This document shows, piece after piece, positions 8,566-16,803 of a stretch of DNA of 64,000 nt. The DNA comes from Neorhizobium sp. UBA3556 (lineage in GTDB: Bacteria; Pseudomonadota; Alphaproteobacteria; Rhizobiales; Rhizobiaceae), in NCBI GenBank assembly GCA_002376235.1, contig DFNX01000013.1, forward strand, positions 93,521 to 157,520. The letters are read 5' to 3'. The translations under genes were made by a program, and so were the position numbers. The notes beneath the pieces were generated by a model. That model was given only the letters and a program-made list of their open reading frames with translations, was not told the DNA's origin and searched no databases. Positions within the stretch are counted from its first letter, which is position 1, and each line of letters starts with the position of its first letter.

Positions 8566-9177
8566 ATGAGTTTTTTAACGCGCATCCCTTTCGGGTTTAT
8601 TTCCGGCGCATTTGTCGCCTACCTCGCGACTGCAGCCGTGGTCGCTGCACAGGAAGCGAATACTGAGCATTCGATTTTTGCATTCGGCGGAGCGATGGTC
8701 GATGGCGACATGGCCGAATCCGCCAATCCCTTCGGTGTCGACTACGAGAACCGCCCTCTTTTCGGTATCGGCTATCAGTTCCTTCCCTATAGCATCGGTT
8801 CTGTGAAGCTGGGCCTTGAGGCGGGCCTTGCCGGACGGTTCAACGGCAATACCAATGCGGAGATATGGGGAGGCGTCGTCGGCCGTTACGATGCGATCGA
8901 GGTTGCCAATACATTCCGCATCATTCCCTCTTTCACCTTCGGCATCAGCCATGTGACCGGCACGATGAGTGGCCGTGAAAGGAAGAATGAAATCGAGCGG
9001 GACGGTGACGCCTCGACATTGTTCTATCTTGGGCCTGAGCTGAGTTTCAGCAGTGTCGCGAAACCGGAACTCGAGGTATTCTGGCGTCTGCATCATCGCT
9101 CTGGCGCCTGGGGCACACTTGGCGATATGCATGGCGGTTCCAACGCCAATGTCGTCGGCGTGAGGTATAATTTCTAA
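8566..9177 (+). CDS. Outer-membrane beta-barrel protein, PagL/acyloxyacyl-hydrolase-like
   Basis: A 203-residue exported protein. A signal peptide covers residues 1 to about 28 (ending VVAAQEA), followed by alternating amphipathic strands and a C-terminal phenylalanine (VVGVRYNF), the usual end signal of outer-membrane barrels. FWRLHHRSGAWG resembles the His-Ser catalytic strand of PagL lipid A 3-O-deacylases, and length and strand pattern fit. If active, it would remove the 3-O acyl chain from lipid A. The H-x-S spacing is not exactly that of the Pseudomonas enzyme, so activity is uncertain. The start has GGAG upstream; ORF codons before it lack family character. Confidence 0.7.
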   Translation: MSFLTRIPFGFISGAFVAYLATAAVVAAQEANTEHSIFAFGGAMVDGDMAESANPFGVDYENRPLFGIGYQFLPYSIGSVKLGLEAGLAGRFNGNTNAEIWGGVVGRYDAIEVANTFRIIPSFTFGISHVTGTMSGRERKNEIERDGDASTLFYLGPELSFSSVAKPELEVFWRLHHRSGAWGTLGDMHGGSNANVVGVRYNF

Positions 9178-9183
9178 CGGATT

Positions 9184-9795
9184 TTATCGGGTAGCTATCG
9201 CGGCGGCCGCACCCGCCATGGTGCCGGCCGAAATGCGATTGGCTATTTTTAGCGCGCGCGGACTCTTCAGGAATTGCCGTGCCTTGTTCGCCAGCGTGAT
9301 CCAGATGATATCGACGGCCGCAAGCACGATCAGCATCGCGGCCACGAGTTCCAGCCAGCCAATGACTGTCACGCCGTTGAGATTGATGATCGATGGCAAA
9401 AGCGCGACATAGAACATCATGATCTTCGGGTTGCCGAGCGTCACGGTCAGTCCGGCGAAGAACATCCTTGCTGCGGAACGGCTTTCAGGCAGTTCTCCGC
9501 CAGCGCCATCCGTTTTTGCGAACCACATTTTCCAGGCGAGATAGAGAAGATAGGCAACACCGATCCACTTGATCGCGACAAAGACGGGCTGGAAGCTTTC
9601 GGCGATGGCGGAAAGACCGGCAACCGCAAAGGATAGCCAGACGGTCTCGCCCACCCACATCGCCATCAGGAAGGGCAGCACGTCGCGCCAGCCCTTGGTC
9701 AGCACGCGTGAGACGAGCGCGGCAATGCTGGGGCCGGGAGAACCCGCCGCGACGAACAGCGCGGCGGCGAATACGAGCACGGAAGCCAATGTCAT
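9184..9795 (-). CDS. LysE/RhtB family amino-acid exporter
   Basis: An inner-membrane exporter of 203 residues with about six hydrophobic segments. The family signature GSPGPSIAALVSR follows TM1, and GLTVTLGNPKIMMFYVALLP marks the central conserved segment. Members export amino acids such as threonine, homoserine or lysine; the substrate is unknown here. It lies 24 bases after ybaB on the same strand, so it may be read from the dnaX-ybaB transcript. The end faces the end of the outer-membrane protein gene six bases away. Confidence 0.9.
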   Translation of the reverse strand: MTLASVLVFAAALFVAAGSPGPSIAALVSRVLTKGWRDVLPFLMAMWVGETVWLSFAVAGLSAIAESFQPVFVAIKWIGVAYLLYLAWKMWFAKTDGAGGELPESRSAARMFFAGLTVTLGNPKIMMFYVALLPSIINLNGVTVIGWLELVAAMLIVLAAVDIIWITLANKARQFLKSPRALKIANRISAGTMAGAAAAIATR

Positions 9796-9819
9796 CGGAA
9801 CCGCCCTTTCGATGTCAGA

Positions 9820-10143
9820 TCAGAACGGCAGCTTCATGCCGGGCGGGATCGGCAGGCCGGCAGTCAGTTCCTTGGTCTTTTCGGCGGTGATCTGCTCGGC
9901 GCGATCCTTCGCCGATTTGTGTGCGGCAACGATCAGGTCTTCGAGGATCTCGACATCGTCTTCCTTGAACAGCGATGGATCAAGCTTCAGGCCGAGCATT
10001 TCGCCCTTGCCGTTCATCTTCACGGTCACCAGACCGCCGCCGGCAGTGCCTTCGACTTCGAGAGCGGCGATATCCGCCTGCATCTTCTCCATCTTTGCCT
10101 GCATTTCCTTGACCTTGCCCATCATGCCCATGATGTCGCGCAT
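9820..10143 (-). CDS. YbaB/EbfC nucleoid-associated protein
   Basis: A 107-residue DNA-binding nucleoid protein. It has the family pattern: a charged N-terminal coiled coil (MGKVKEMQAKMEKMQADIAALEVEG in part), a central beta sheet (VTVKMNGKGEMLGLKLDPSL) and a C-terminal helix. The end IPPGMKLPF is typical of alphaproteobacterial members. It sits 20 bases after dnaX, the conserved dnaX-ybaB arrangement, with GAGGAA before the start. Confidence 0.95.
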   Translation of the reverse strand: MRDIMGMMGKVKEMQAKMEKMQADIAALEVEGTAGGGLVTVKMNGKGEMLGLKLDPSLFKEDDVEILEDLIVAAHKSAKDRAEQITAEKTKELTAGLPIPPGMKLPF

Positions 10144-10163
10144 CGGTAATTCCTCTTCTTCTC

Positions 10164-12047
10164 TTATAGCTCGATGTCGTCGCCGGGCAGGATATCGCCC
10201 TCGGCGGATTCGGCGATGGCCGGAGCCGGCGCATCCTCGACCTCGTTGTCTTCCTCAAGCACACGGATTCTGACGTCGGTGATCTTGGCGCCCGGAAATT
10301 GCGACAGGATCGCCGCGACATCCGGATCGGCGCGCGCGTCGGTCATCCGCGCTTCACGGGCGTTGGCGTCTGCCTCCACCAGCGTCGGCTCGCCTTCGTC
10401 CTTGCTCAGAGAAACGATCCAGTGAATGCCGGTCCAATCCTTCAGCTTGACGCCGAGTTCACCGGGCAGCGTGCCGGGACCGCCATCCGTCATGCGGATA
10501 TCGAGACGGCCGGGTTCGATCTTCACCAGACGGACGAAATTGCGCACCAGCGCCTTCAGTCTCGGGTCGCGATGTTCGGTGCACAGATCGACAACGTCAT
10601 GCAGCGAGCGGACGGCAACCTTCGGCTCCGGCCTCTCGGATGGGCGTTCCTCAATGCGGCCGACGGGCATTTCCCGCGGCGTCGTGTTCGGCACCGCCTG
10701 CAGCATGGCCGTCGGTCCGCCGGAAGGCGCGCGCTGGCCGCCATCGAAGCCACGGGCGTTGACGGTCGCCTGCTGCGCCATCTGCGTGCCGCGCCCGCCG
10801 CCATTGCCACCGCCGCCGCTGGACATCGGCTGGCCATCGCCATTGGCAAAATCCGCAAGCCGCCGCGCCGCATCCTCGGGGGAAGGAAGCGATGCCGCAT
10901 GGGTCAGCCGGATCAGAACCATTTCGGCCGCACCTGCCGGGCGCGAAGAGCTTTCAGCCTCCGGAATGCCCTTCAAGAGCATCTGCCAGATACGCGACAG
11001 CGCACTGACCGCGACATTTTCGGAAAATTCCTTGCCGCGCACACGCTCCACTTCGCTCAGCGAAGGATCGTCGGCAGCTTCGGGAATATATTTGAACCGG
11101 GTGACGAGATGGGTGAAATCGGCCAGATCCGTCAGCACGACGACCGGGTTGGCGCCGGCTTCGTATTGGGCGTTGAATTCGGAAAGCGCAGCCGTGATGT
11201 CGCCCTTCACGATATGCTCGAACAGGTCGACGATACGGGCGCGGTCGGCAAGCCCCAGCATGCCGCGCACTGTATCCGCATGCACGCTGCCGCCGCCATG
11301 GGCGATCGACTGGTCGAGCAGCGAAAGGCCGTCACGGGCCGAACCTTCGGCGGCACGCGCGATCATCGCAAGTGCTTCCTGCTCGGCGGGAACGCCTTCC
11401 TTCTCCAGAATGGTGGTAAACAGGCCGACCAGATCGGCAGCGCTGATCCGGCGCAGGTCAAAGCGCTGGCAGCGGGAAAGCACGGTGATCGGAACCTTGC
11501 GGATTTCCGTCGTCGCGAAAATGAACTTCACATGTTCCGGCGGCTCTTCGAGCGTCTTCAGCAAGCCGTTGAAAGCCTGTGTCGAGAGCATGTGCACTTC
11601 GTCGATGATATAGACTTTGTAGCGCGCCGAAACCGGGCGGTAGCGCACCTGCTCGATGATCTCTCTGATATCATCGATACCGGTATGCGACGCAGCGTCC
11701 ATCTCGATCACGTCGACATGCCGGCCTTCCATGATCGCCTGGCAATGTTCGCCGGGTTCACGAAGGTCGATTGTCGGGCGATCGATTTCGGCCGTCTTGT
11801 AGTTGAGCCCACGGGCAAGGATGCGGGCAGTGGTCGTTTTGCCCACCCCGCGGACACCGGTCAGCATATAGGCCTGCGCGATACGGCCGGTCTCGAACGC
11901 GTTGGTCAGCGTTCGCACCATCGGTTCCTGGCCGACCATCAGGTCGGAGAAATCCTTCGGCCGGTATTTGCGCGCGAGCACCCGGTAACCGTTGCTGCCT
12001 GAGGCAGGGGAGGAGGGATTAATCGATGTCGGCCCGCTGTCGCTCAT
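10164..12047 (-). CDS. dnaX: DNA polymerase III subunits gamma/tau
   Basis: The clamp-loader ATPase of the replicative polymerase, 627 residues. The start MSDSGPTS is chosen because the upstream open frame runs through the SRP RNA gene. Walker A is GVRGVGKT (64-71), Walker B includes DEVHMLS, and sensor and arginine-finger regions follow (EEPPEHVKFIFATTE, TVLSRCQRFDLRR). The zinc-finger cysteines of E. coli DnaX are mostly missing: only one Cys (EHCQAI) remains in that segment. A Gly-rich linker (around residue 405) leads to the tau-specific domain, which ends acidic. Followed by ybaB. Confidence 0.97.
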   Translation of the reverse strand: MSDSGPTSINPSSPASGSNGYRVLARKYRPKDFSDLMVGQEPMVRTLTNAFETGRIAQAYMLTGVRGVGKTTTARILARGLNYKTAEIDRPTIDLREPGEHCQAIMEGRHVDVIEMDAASHTGIDDIREIIEQVRYRPVSARYKVYIIDEVHMLSTQAFNGLLKTLEEPPEHVKFIFATTEIRKVPITVLSRCQRFDLRRISAADLVGLFTTILEKEGVPAEQEALAMIARAAEGSARDGLSLLDQSIAHGGGSVHADTVRGMLGLADRARIVDLFEHIVKGDITAALSEFNAQYEAGANPVVVLTDLADFTHLVTRFKYIPEAADDPSLSEVERVRGKEFSENVAVSALSRIWQMLLKGIPEAESSSRPAGAAEMVLIRLTHAASLPSPEDAARRLADFANGDGQPMSSGGGGNGGGRGTQMAQQATVNARGFDGGQRAPSGGPTAMLQAVPNTTPREMPVGRIEERPSERPEPKVAVRSLHDVVDLCTEHRDPRLKALVRNFVRLVKIEPGRLDIRMTDGGPGTLPGELGVKLKDWTGIHWIVSLSKDEGEPTLVEADANAREARMTDARADPDVAAILSQFPGAKITDVRIRVLEEDNEVEDAPAPAIAESAEGDILPGDDIEL

Positions 12048-12139
12048 AAGGTCCTGACTATAGGCCTTCGGGCCTTTACGGGCCATTCCGGCTGTCAGGC
12101 GATCTTGACCGGGCCGGATGTTGACCAAGATGAGAAGGT

Positions 12140-12235
12140 GGGAGGCTGGCACGGCGACCCGTGCCTGGCTCGTTAGGGCTGCTTCCTTCCGGACCTGACC
12201 CGGTTGGCGAGTGGCTCGTCCACCACCAACCTCCC
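12140..12235 (-). ncRNA. ffs: Signal recognition particle RNA, small bacterial (4.5S) type
   Basis: On the minus strand, GGTCAGGTCCGGAAGGAAGC is the universally conserved apical region of SRP RNA (the Ffh-binding loop with the GGAA tetraloop). The flanks pair to close a long hairpin: 5' GGGAGG with 3' CCTCCC at the ends, giving about 96 nt, the small type without an Alu domain. It forms the particle with Ffh that targets inner-membrane proteins. Its place directly upstream of dnaX is typical for alphaproteobacteria. The exact ends are inferred from the closing stem. Confidence 0.95.
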
Positions 12236-12242
12236 GTCGCAC

Positions 12243-12271
12243 ATATCGGCAATAATGCTTCCAAATGCAAG
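12243..12271 (-). promoter_or_regulatory. Probable sigma70 promoter of the SRP RNA gene
   Basis: On the minus strand a CTTGCA hexamer (12266-12271) is followed by a 17-base spacer and CGATAT (12243-12248). The end of the -10 is seven bases from the first G of the GGGAGG closing stem of the SRP RNA. Position and spacing fit the rhizobial CTTGAC/CTATAT housekeeping consensus, though both hexamers deviate. Confidence 0.55.
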
Positions 12272-12333
12272 CCAACCCTGTAAAAAACTATCAGTATCGA
12301 AAATCACAATGACGAAATGCCGGGGAGGATCGC

Positions 12334-12744
12334 TTGAGCACCTTTGAATTGGATCCGCGGCTTGCGAGGGACACCGAGCTGGTGGAGAGCCTTGGCCTCT
12401 GTCAGCTCCGGATCATGAAGGACAGTCGCTGGCCCTGGTTCATGCTGGTGCCGAAGCGCAGCGGCCTGAGTGAACTCTTTGAGCTTACCCCGCTCGATCA
12501 GGCGCTTCTGACCTTCGAGACCAACATGGTCGCCGCCGCGCTGAAGAAAGCGACAGGGGCCGAAAAGATCAATGTCGCCGCGATCGGCAATATCGTTCGC
12601 CAGCTGCATGTGCATATCGTCGCACGGTTCGATGGTGATCCGAACTGGCCCGGTCCGATCTGGGGCTATGGGCAGGCGGAAGCTTATGAAGATACCCGCA
12701 AGCAATCTGTGATCAAAAGCCTGACGGAAAATCTCGTATCATGA
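12334..12744 (+). CDS. HIT family nucleotide-binding protein
   Basis: A 136-residue histidine-triad protein, probably a nucleotidyl hydrolase or transferase acting on (di)nucleotides. The triad region reads RQLHVHIVARFDGDPNWPG: the first His of the H-x-H-x-H motif is replaced by Gln, while the two later His, including the nucleophile position, are kept. This variant is usual in rhizobial HIT proteins. TTG is the likely start (MSTFELDPRL), with GGGGAGG well placed upstream. The last four bases overlap the nudC start, so the two nucleotide-acting enzymes are probably co-translated. Confidence 0.87.
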   Translation: MSTFELDPRLARDTELVESLGLCQLRIMKDSRWPWFMLVPKRSGLSELFELTPLDQALLTFETNMVAAALKKATGAEKINVAAIGNIVRQLHVHIVARFDGDPNWPGPIWGYGQAEAYEDTRKQSVIKSLTENLVS

Positions 12745-13718
12745 CAAAAAGACTTTTCGAATCGGATGCGCCCCATCTGGAGCCGGGCAACCTGACTGCC
12801 TTTTCCGGCAACAGGCTGGACCGGCGGGCCGAATATCGTGCGGATGATTGCGTTAGCGAGGCGCTGGCGATCGAGGGCACTCATATTCTCGCTTTTGCAG
12901 GCGCAAAGCTCATCCTCAAGCATGACGAACAGATTTTGGATCCGCTCTTTTCGGCTTATGAACTGGTGGAACTCAAGCCTGATTTTGACAATGCAATCCT
13001 GCTTGGCTACCGCGAAAACGGCGAGCCGCGCGTGGCGGTTCCGGTCGAAATGCAGGCGGACGAGCTTGCGGCCCATTATAAGCCGACAGACGCTCGCGCG
13101 CTTTATCGCGAAGCGCTGATCGATGCGGAACTGCAGGGTGAGGTTGCCCAGGCGATCTCGCTTCTGTCCTGGAACGCGGCCAACCGCTTCTGCGGCAAAT
13201 GTGGCTCGCCGACGGAGATGAAGATCGGCGGCTACAAGCGGGTTTGTACTCAGTGTCAGCACATGATGTTTCCGCGCACCGATCCGGTTGTCATCATGTT
13301 GACGGTCGATCAGGAAAATGATCGCTGCCTTCTCGGCCGCAGCCATCATTTTCAGGAGGGCATGTATTCCTGCCTCGCCGGCTTCGTCGAACCTGGCGAG
13401 ACGATCGAACATGCAGTGCGCCGTGAGACCGTCGAGGAATCGGGCATCGAAATTGGTCGGGTGCGTTATCACGCCTCCCAGCCGTGGCCGATGCCGCATT
13501 CGCTGATGATCGGCTGTTATTCGGAAGCGATTTCGACCGAGATTACTATCGATCCGCAAGAAATGTCGGATGTCCGGTGGTTTACCCGTGACGAGGTGAA
13601 GCACATGCTCGACGCCGGCCCGGACATCAAACCCTTCGGCCCCGCCAGCGGCGCGATCGCCTATCGGTTGATGAAGGACTGGATCGATTGGCCGGATGAG
13701 ATTTCCGGCGTCGCTTGA
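12741..13718 (+). CDS. nudC: NAD(+) diphosphatase / NAD-RNA decapping Nudix enzyme
   Basis: A 325-residue hydrolase that splits NAD(H) into NMN and AMP and, in E. coli, removes NAD caps from RNA. It has an N-terminal domain, a four-Cys zinc ribbon (CGKCGSP...RVCTQC), the Nudix box GFVEPGETIEHAVRRETVEE, and the NADH-specific downstream motif SQPWPMPHSLM. All catalytic residues appear intact. It overlaps the HIT gene start-to-stop (ATGA). Confidence 0.94.
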   Translation: MTKRLFESDAPHLEPGNLTAFSGNRLDRRAEYRADDCVSEALAIEGTHILAFAGAKLILKHDEQILDPLFSAYELVELKPDFDNAILLGYRENGEPRVAVPVEMQADELAAHYKPTDARALYREALIDAELQGEVAQAISLLSWNAANRFCGKCGSPTEMKIGGYKRVCTQCQHMMFPRTDPVVIMLTVDQENDRCLLGRSHHFQEGMYSCLAGFVEPGETIEHAVRRETVEESGIEIGRVRYHASQPWPMPHSLMIGCYSEAISTEITIDPQEMSDVRWFTRDEVKHMLDAGPDIKPFGPASGAIAYRLMKDWIDWPDEISGVA

Positions 13719-13768
13719 AATAAGAACTCCATCGCCTGTGCGAACAGGTCTAAAACCGGAGGCGCTTG

Positions 13769-14464
13769 ATGACAGTGGCCCGTTCGGAACGTCTTCTTGT
13801 GCTTCTGCAGGTCATGCGGCGGTATCGGCAGCCGGTCAGCGGCGCAACGCTCGCAGCCGAAACTGGCGTCAGCCTCCGCACGCTCTATCGCGATATCGCC
13901 AGCCTGCAGGCGCAAGGGGCCCTGATCGAGGGTGAGGCGGGGCTCGGCTATGTTCTTAAGCCGGGTTTCATGTTGCCGCCGATGATGTTTTCGCAGGAGG
14001 AGATCGAGGCTCTCGTCCTCGGCTCCCGCTGGGTTGCGAAAATGGCCGATCCCATACTCGCGGCCGGTGCCGTGGATGCGCTGCAGAAGATCGCCGCAGT
14101 CCTGCCGGCCGAGCTGAAGGAGGAGATCGACAATTCCACTCTGCTCGTGGCAGCGCCGCGAAACAGGGAGGACAGGAGCGATCTGCCGATGATCCGCAGG
14201 GCGATCCGCGCCGAACACATGCTCGACCTTGCCTATGAAGATGAAAAGGGCGCACTGACCGAGCGCCGCGTCTGGCCTTTTGCGCTCGGCTTTTTTGACA
14301 GTGTTCGTGTCATGGTCGGCTGGTGCGAGCTGCGAGAGGGGTTTCGCCATTTCCGCACGGACCGCATCGTCTCCGCAGTTTCGACTGGAAAACGTTATCC
14401 GCGCCTCCGAGCTGCGCTGTTGAAGGAATGGCGGCAGGCAGAGGGAATTCCCACGCCGGGCTAG
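13769..14464 (+). CDS. YafY-type HTH/WYL-domain transcriptional regulator
   Basis: A 231-residue regulator: residues 1 to about 60 form an HTH_11 winged helix (ERLLVLLQVMRRY...LAAETGVSLRTLYRDI), and residues about 135-215 form a WYL domain (LAYEDEKGALTERRVWPFALGFFDSV, GWCELREGFRHFRTDRI). WYL domains sense nucleic-acid or nucleotide ligands. ATG has GGAGG upstream. The gene directly upstream of the VOC protein may be under its control, though this is only suggested by adjacency (68 bases). Confidence 0.88.
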   Translation: MTVARSERLLVLLQVMRRYRQPVSGATLAAETGVSLRTLYRDIASLQAQGALIEGEAGLGYVLKPGFMLPPMMFSQEEIEALVLGSRWVAKMADPILAAGAVDALQKIAAVLPAELKEEIDNSTLLVAAPRNREDRSDLPMIRRAIRAEHMLDLAYEDEKGALTERRVWPFALGFFDSVRVMVGWCELREGFRHFRTDRIVSAVSTGKRYPRLRAALLKEWRQAEGIPTPG

Positions 14465-14532
14465 ATCGATGCTGACAGAATTTGACAGTATGGTGGAATA
14501 AATCCCGGTCAGCCTCAACAAGGAGCACTGAC

Positions 14533-14907
14533 ATGGTTCATCCTGATTTCACTATTCTTTTCGTCGACAATCCGCTCGCAAGCGCCGCATTCTATCGCGA
14601 TCTTCTGGCTGTGGAGCCGGTGGAAAGCTCGCCGACATTCGCAATGTTCGTATTGTCCAACGGCGTGAAGCTCGGTCTGTGGTCCCGCCACACCGCGCAG
14701 CCGGCGGTGACGGCAGAAGCCGGCTCGGTGGAAATCTGCTACCGGCTCGAAAACCCGGATGATGTCGATAGCGTCTATAGTGATTGGGCGAAGAGGGGCT
14801 TGCGTATCCTGCAGACGCCGGTGGAGCTGGACTTCGGCTACACCTTCGTCGCGACCGATCCCGATGGCCATCGCCTGCGCGTCTATGCCAGGATTGCGGC
14901 TGTCTGA
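14533..14907 (+). CDS. VOC (glyoxalase/bleomycin-resistance) family protein
   Basis: A 124-residue vicinal-oxygen-chelate protein with paired beta-alpha-beta-beta-beta modules: FTILFVDNPLASAAFYRDLL begins module one, and VFVATDPDGHRLRVY-type residues (TFVATDPDGHRLRVYARI) end module two. Substrate unknown; relatives act as dioxygenases, lyases or antibiotic-binding proteins. The start has AGGAG nine bases upstream. A bidirectional terminator follows. It probably shares a transcript with the preceding WYL regulator. Confidence 0.85.
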   Translation: MVHPDFTILFVDNPLASAAFYRDLLAVEPVESSPTFAMFVLSNGVKLGLWSRHTAQPAVTAEAGSVEICYRLENPDDVDSVYSDWAKRGLRILQTPVELDFGYTFVATDPDGHRLRVYARIAAV

Positions 14908-14913
14908 AACGGG

Positions 14914-14941
14914 AAAGGCGGCACTTCAAAGCGCCGCCTTT
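14914..14941. terminator. Bidirectional intrinsic terminator between VOC gene and pheA
   Basis: AAAGGCGGC pairs with GCCGCCTTT around a ten-base loop, with further T on the plus side and TTT on the minus side. It lies between two convergent genes and can serve both. Confidence 0.75.
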
Positions 14942-14997
14942 TGGCTATTGGATGGCCGCTTGCCCGAATTTGAGCTGCGGCTTCGCAGAACCGCGCC

Positions 14998-15864
14998 TCA
15001 GGCTTTCTGCAGCGCCCCGCGCATCGGATGCCCCTTGTAGCTGCCGAGAATACGGACTTTTTCCGAGAAAAACCGCAGCTCTTCCAGCGCCCGGCGCACC
15101 GGCGCGTCGTCCGGATGGCCTTCGATATCGGCATAGAACTGCGTTGCCACGAACTTGCCGCCCAGCTGGTAGCTTTCGAGCTTCGTCATGTTGATGCCGT
15201 TGGTCGCAAAGCCGCCCATAGCCTTGTAGAGGGCCGCCGGGATGTTGCGCACATTGAAGACGAAGGTCGTGACGATCACGTCTTCCGGGTTGTTCCGCTG
15301 CACCCATTTCTCGTCGCGTGACAGGACGACGAAGCGGGTCACGTTGTTTTCCGTATCCTCGACATTCTCTGCTAAAATCTCGAGCTTGTAGAGATCTGCG
15401 GCAAGCCGTGGGGCAAGCGCCGCCATCGAGTGATCGCCCTTTTCCGCCACCATCTTGGCGGCCCCTGCCGTATCTCCGGCAACGACGGCCTTCCAGCCGT
15501 TCGAGCGAATGATCTTTCGGCATTGGCCGAGCGCATGGATATGGCTGTGCACGGTGCGGATATCGTCATGCTTGACGCCAGGCAGAACCATCAGCTGGAA
15601 GCGGATCGGCATGAAATATTCGCCGATGATATGCAGCCGCGATTCCGGTAAAAGCGTATGGATATCGGCCACGCGCCCGGCGATCGTGTTCTCGATCGGG
15701 ATCATCGCAAGATCGGCTTCGCCGCTTTCCAACGCCTGAAACGCATCCTCGAAAGTTGCGCAGGGCAGCGGCTCCATATCCGGAAACATGTCGCGGCACG
15801 CCATGTCGGAATTGGCGCCGTAATCCCCTTGGAAGGCGATGCGATTGGTCAGCGTGGTCGTCAT
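14998..15864 (-). CDS. pheA: Prephenate dehydratase
   Basis: Converts prephenate to phenylpyruvate in phenylalanine synthesis. The 288-residue monofunctional form has a catalytic PDT domain (1 to about 185; GDYGANSDMAC, IPIENTIAGRVADIH, and NVTRFVVL containing the Thr-Arg-Phe motif) and a C-terminal ACT domain (about 205-285; GALYKAMGGFATNGINMTKLES, the Phe-binding GAL and ESxP-like positions). There is no chorismate mutase domain. It starts 11 bases after kdsB, with GAGAGGC before the start. Confidence 0.96.
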   Translation of the reverse strand: MTTTLTNRIAFQGDYGANSDMACRDMFPDMEPLPCATFEDAFQALESGEADLAMIPIENTIAGRVADIHTLLPESRLHIIGEYFMPIRFQLMVLPGVKHDDIRTVHSHIHALGQCRKIIRSNGWKAVVAGDTAGAAKMVAEKGDHSMAALAPRLAADLYKLEILAENVEDTENNVTRFVVLSRDEKWVQRNNPEDVIVTTFVFNVRNIPAALYKAMGGFATNGINMTKLESYQLGGKFVATQFYADIEGHPDDAPVRRALEELRFFSEKVRILGSYKGHPMRGALQKA

Positions 15865-15875
15865 CTGTGCCTCTC

Positions 15876-16634
15876 TCAGGATTGGCGGGAAGAAAGGATG
15901 GCGCGGGCCTTTTCAAGCTCGGCAGGTGTATCGACACCGAGCGGGATCGAATGGACGATCTCTGCATCGATCCGCATTCCGGCTTCGAGTGCACGCAACT
16001 GTTCCAGCCGCTCGCGCAGTTCCAGTGGCGACGGGCCAAGCGAGACGAATTTTTCCAGCGCCGCACGCCGATAGGTATAGAGGCCGATGTGATGGTAGAG
16101 CGGGCCATCGCCGTAAGGCGCTGTCGCGCGGGTGAAATAGAGCGCCTTCAGCCGCGTTTCCGAAATCGGAGAGCCGACGATCTTCACCACGTTGGGATTG
16201 GTCTTTTCATGCTCATCGGTGATTTCAACGGTGAGCGTCGCGATATCGGTCGAGGCGTTGTCGAGCAGCGGACGCAGCGATGCGCGGACCACTTCCGCCT
16301 CGATCGTCGGCAGGTCGCCCTGCACGTTGATGATATACTCGGCCTTGCCCTCCGGGTCGGCCTTCTGCAACGCCTCGTAGATGCGATCGGAGCCGGACTG
16401 GTGATCTTGGCGTGTCATGACGACATCGAAACCGGCTGCCTTGACGACATCGAAGACGGCCTGCTCGTCGACGGCCACGACAACGCGTCCGGCCTTTGCT
16501 TCTTGCGCACGCTTCGCTACCTGAACGATCATTGGCAGACCGGCAATGTCCGCGAGCGGCTTATTGGGCAGTCGCGTCGAAGCCATGCGCGCAGGGATCA
16601 TGACCAGTGTTTTTTCTGCTGCCGGTTGTGTCAT
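15876..16634 (-). CDS. kdsB: 3-deoxy-manno-octulosonate cytidylyltransferase
   Basis: Activates Kdo with CTP to CMP-Kdo for lipopolysaccharide core synthesis in the cytoplasm. The 252 residues begin with the nucleotide-binding signature MIPARMASTRLPNKPLADIAG, then MTRQDHQSGSDRIYEAL, VNVQGDLPTI-type residues (INVQGDLPTIEAEV), HIGLYTYRRAALEKF and LEQLRALEAGMRI. All are as in the family. It probably forms an operon with pheA, an arrangement common in rhizobia. Confidence 0.96.
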   Translation of the reverse strand: MTQPAAEKTLVMIPARMASTRLPNKPLADIAGLPMIVQVAKRAQEAKAGRVVVAVDEQAVFDVVKAAGFDVVMTRQDHQSGSDRIYEALQKADPEGKAEYIINVQGDLPTIEAEVVRASLRPLLDNASTDIATLTVEITDEHEKTNPNVVKIVGSPISETRLKALYFTRATAPYGDGPLYHHIGLYTYRRAALEKFVSLGPSPLELRERLEQLRALEAGMRIDAEIVHSIPLGVDTPAELEKARAILSSRQS

Positions 16635-16803
16635 CGAAGGCCTTCAATTCTCGCGTCAAGAGTGTCAAAAAGTCTCATGCGGCGCGTTTTGTTTCTAATT
16701 GCAACGATTTGGCAAAAGACATAGCTTCCGCGCGATTGCAAGATGGCCGTTTGTACCGCAAGTTGGTCCAGAGGGTAGCCAACGAGATGGGAAGGAGCTC
16801 TGG

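Noticed and set aside
10299..12002. A 567-codon plus-strand open frame opposite dnaX
   Set aside because: It is antisense to a clear dnaX gene. The composition (many His, Arg and Gln) and lack of any motif are typical of shadow frames in GC-rich DNA.
12048..12275. A 76-codon N-terminal extension of DnaX
   Set aside because: The stretch is the SRP RNA gene and its promoter. The family start MSDSG lies downstream with its own ribosome-binding site.
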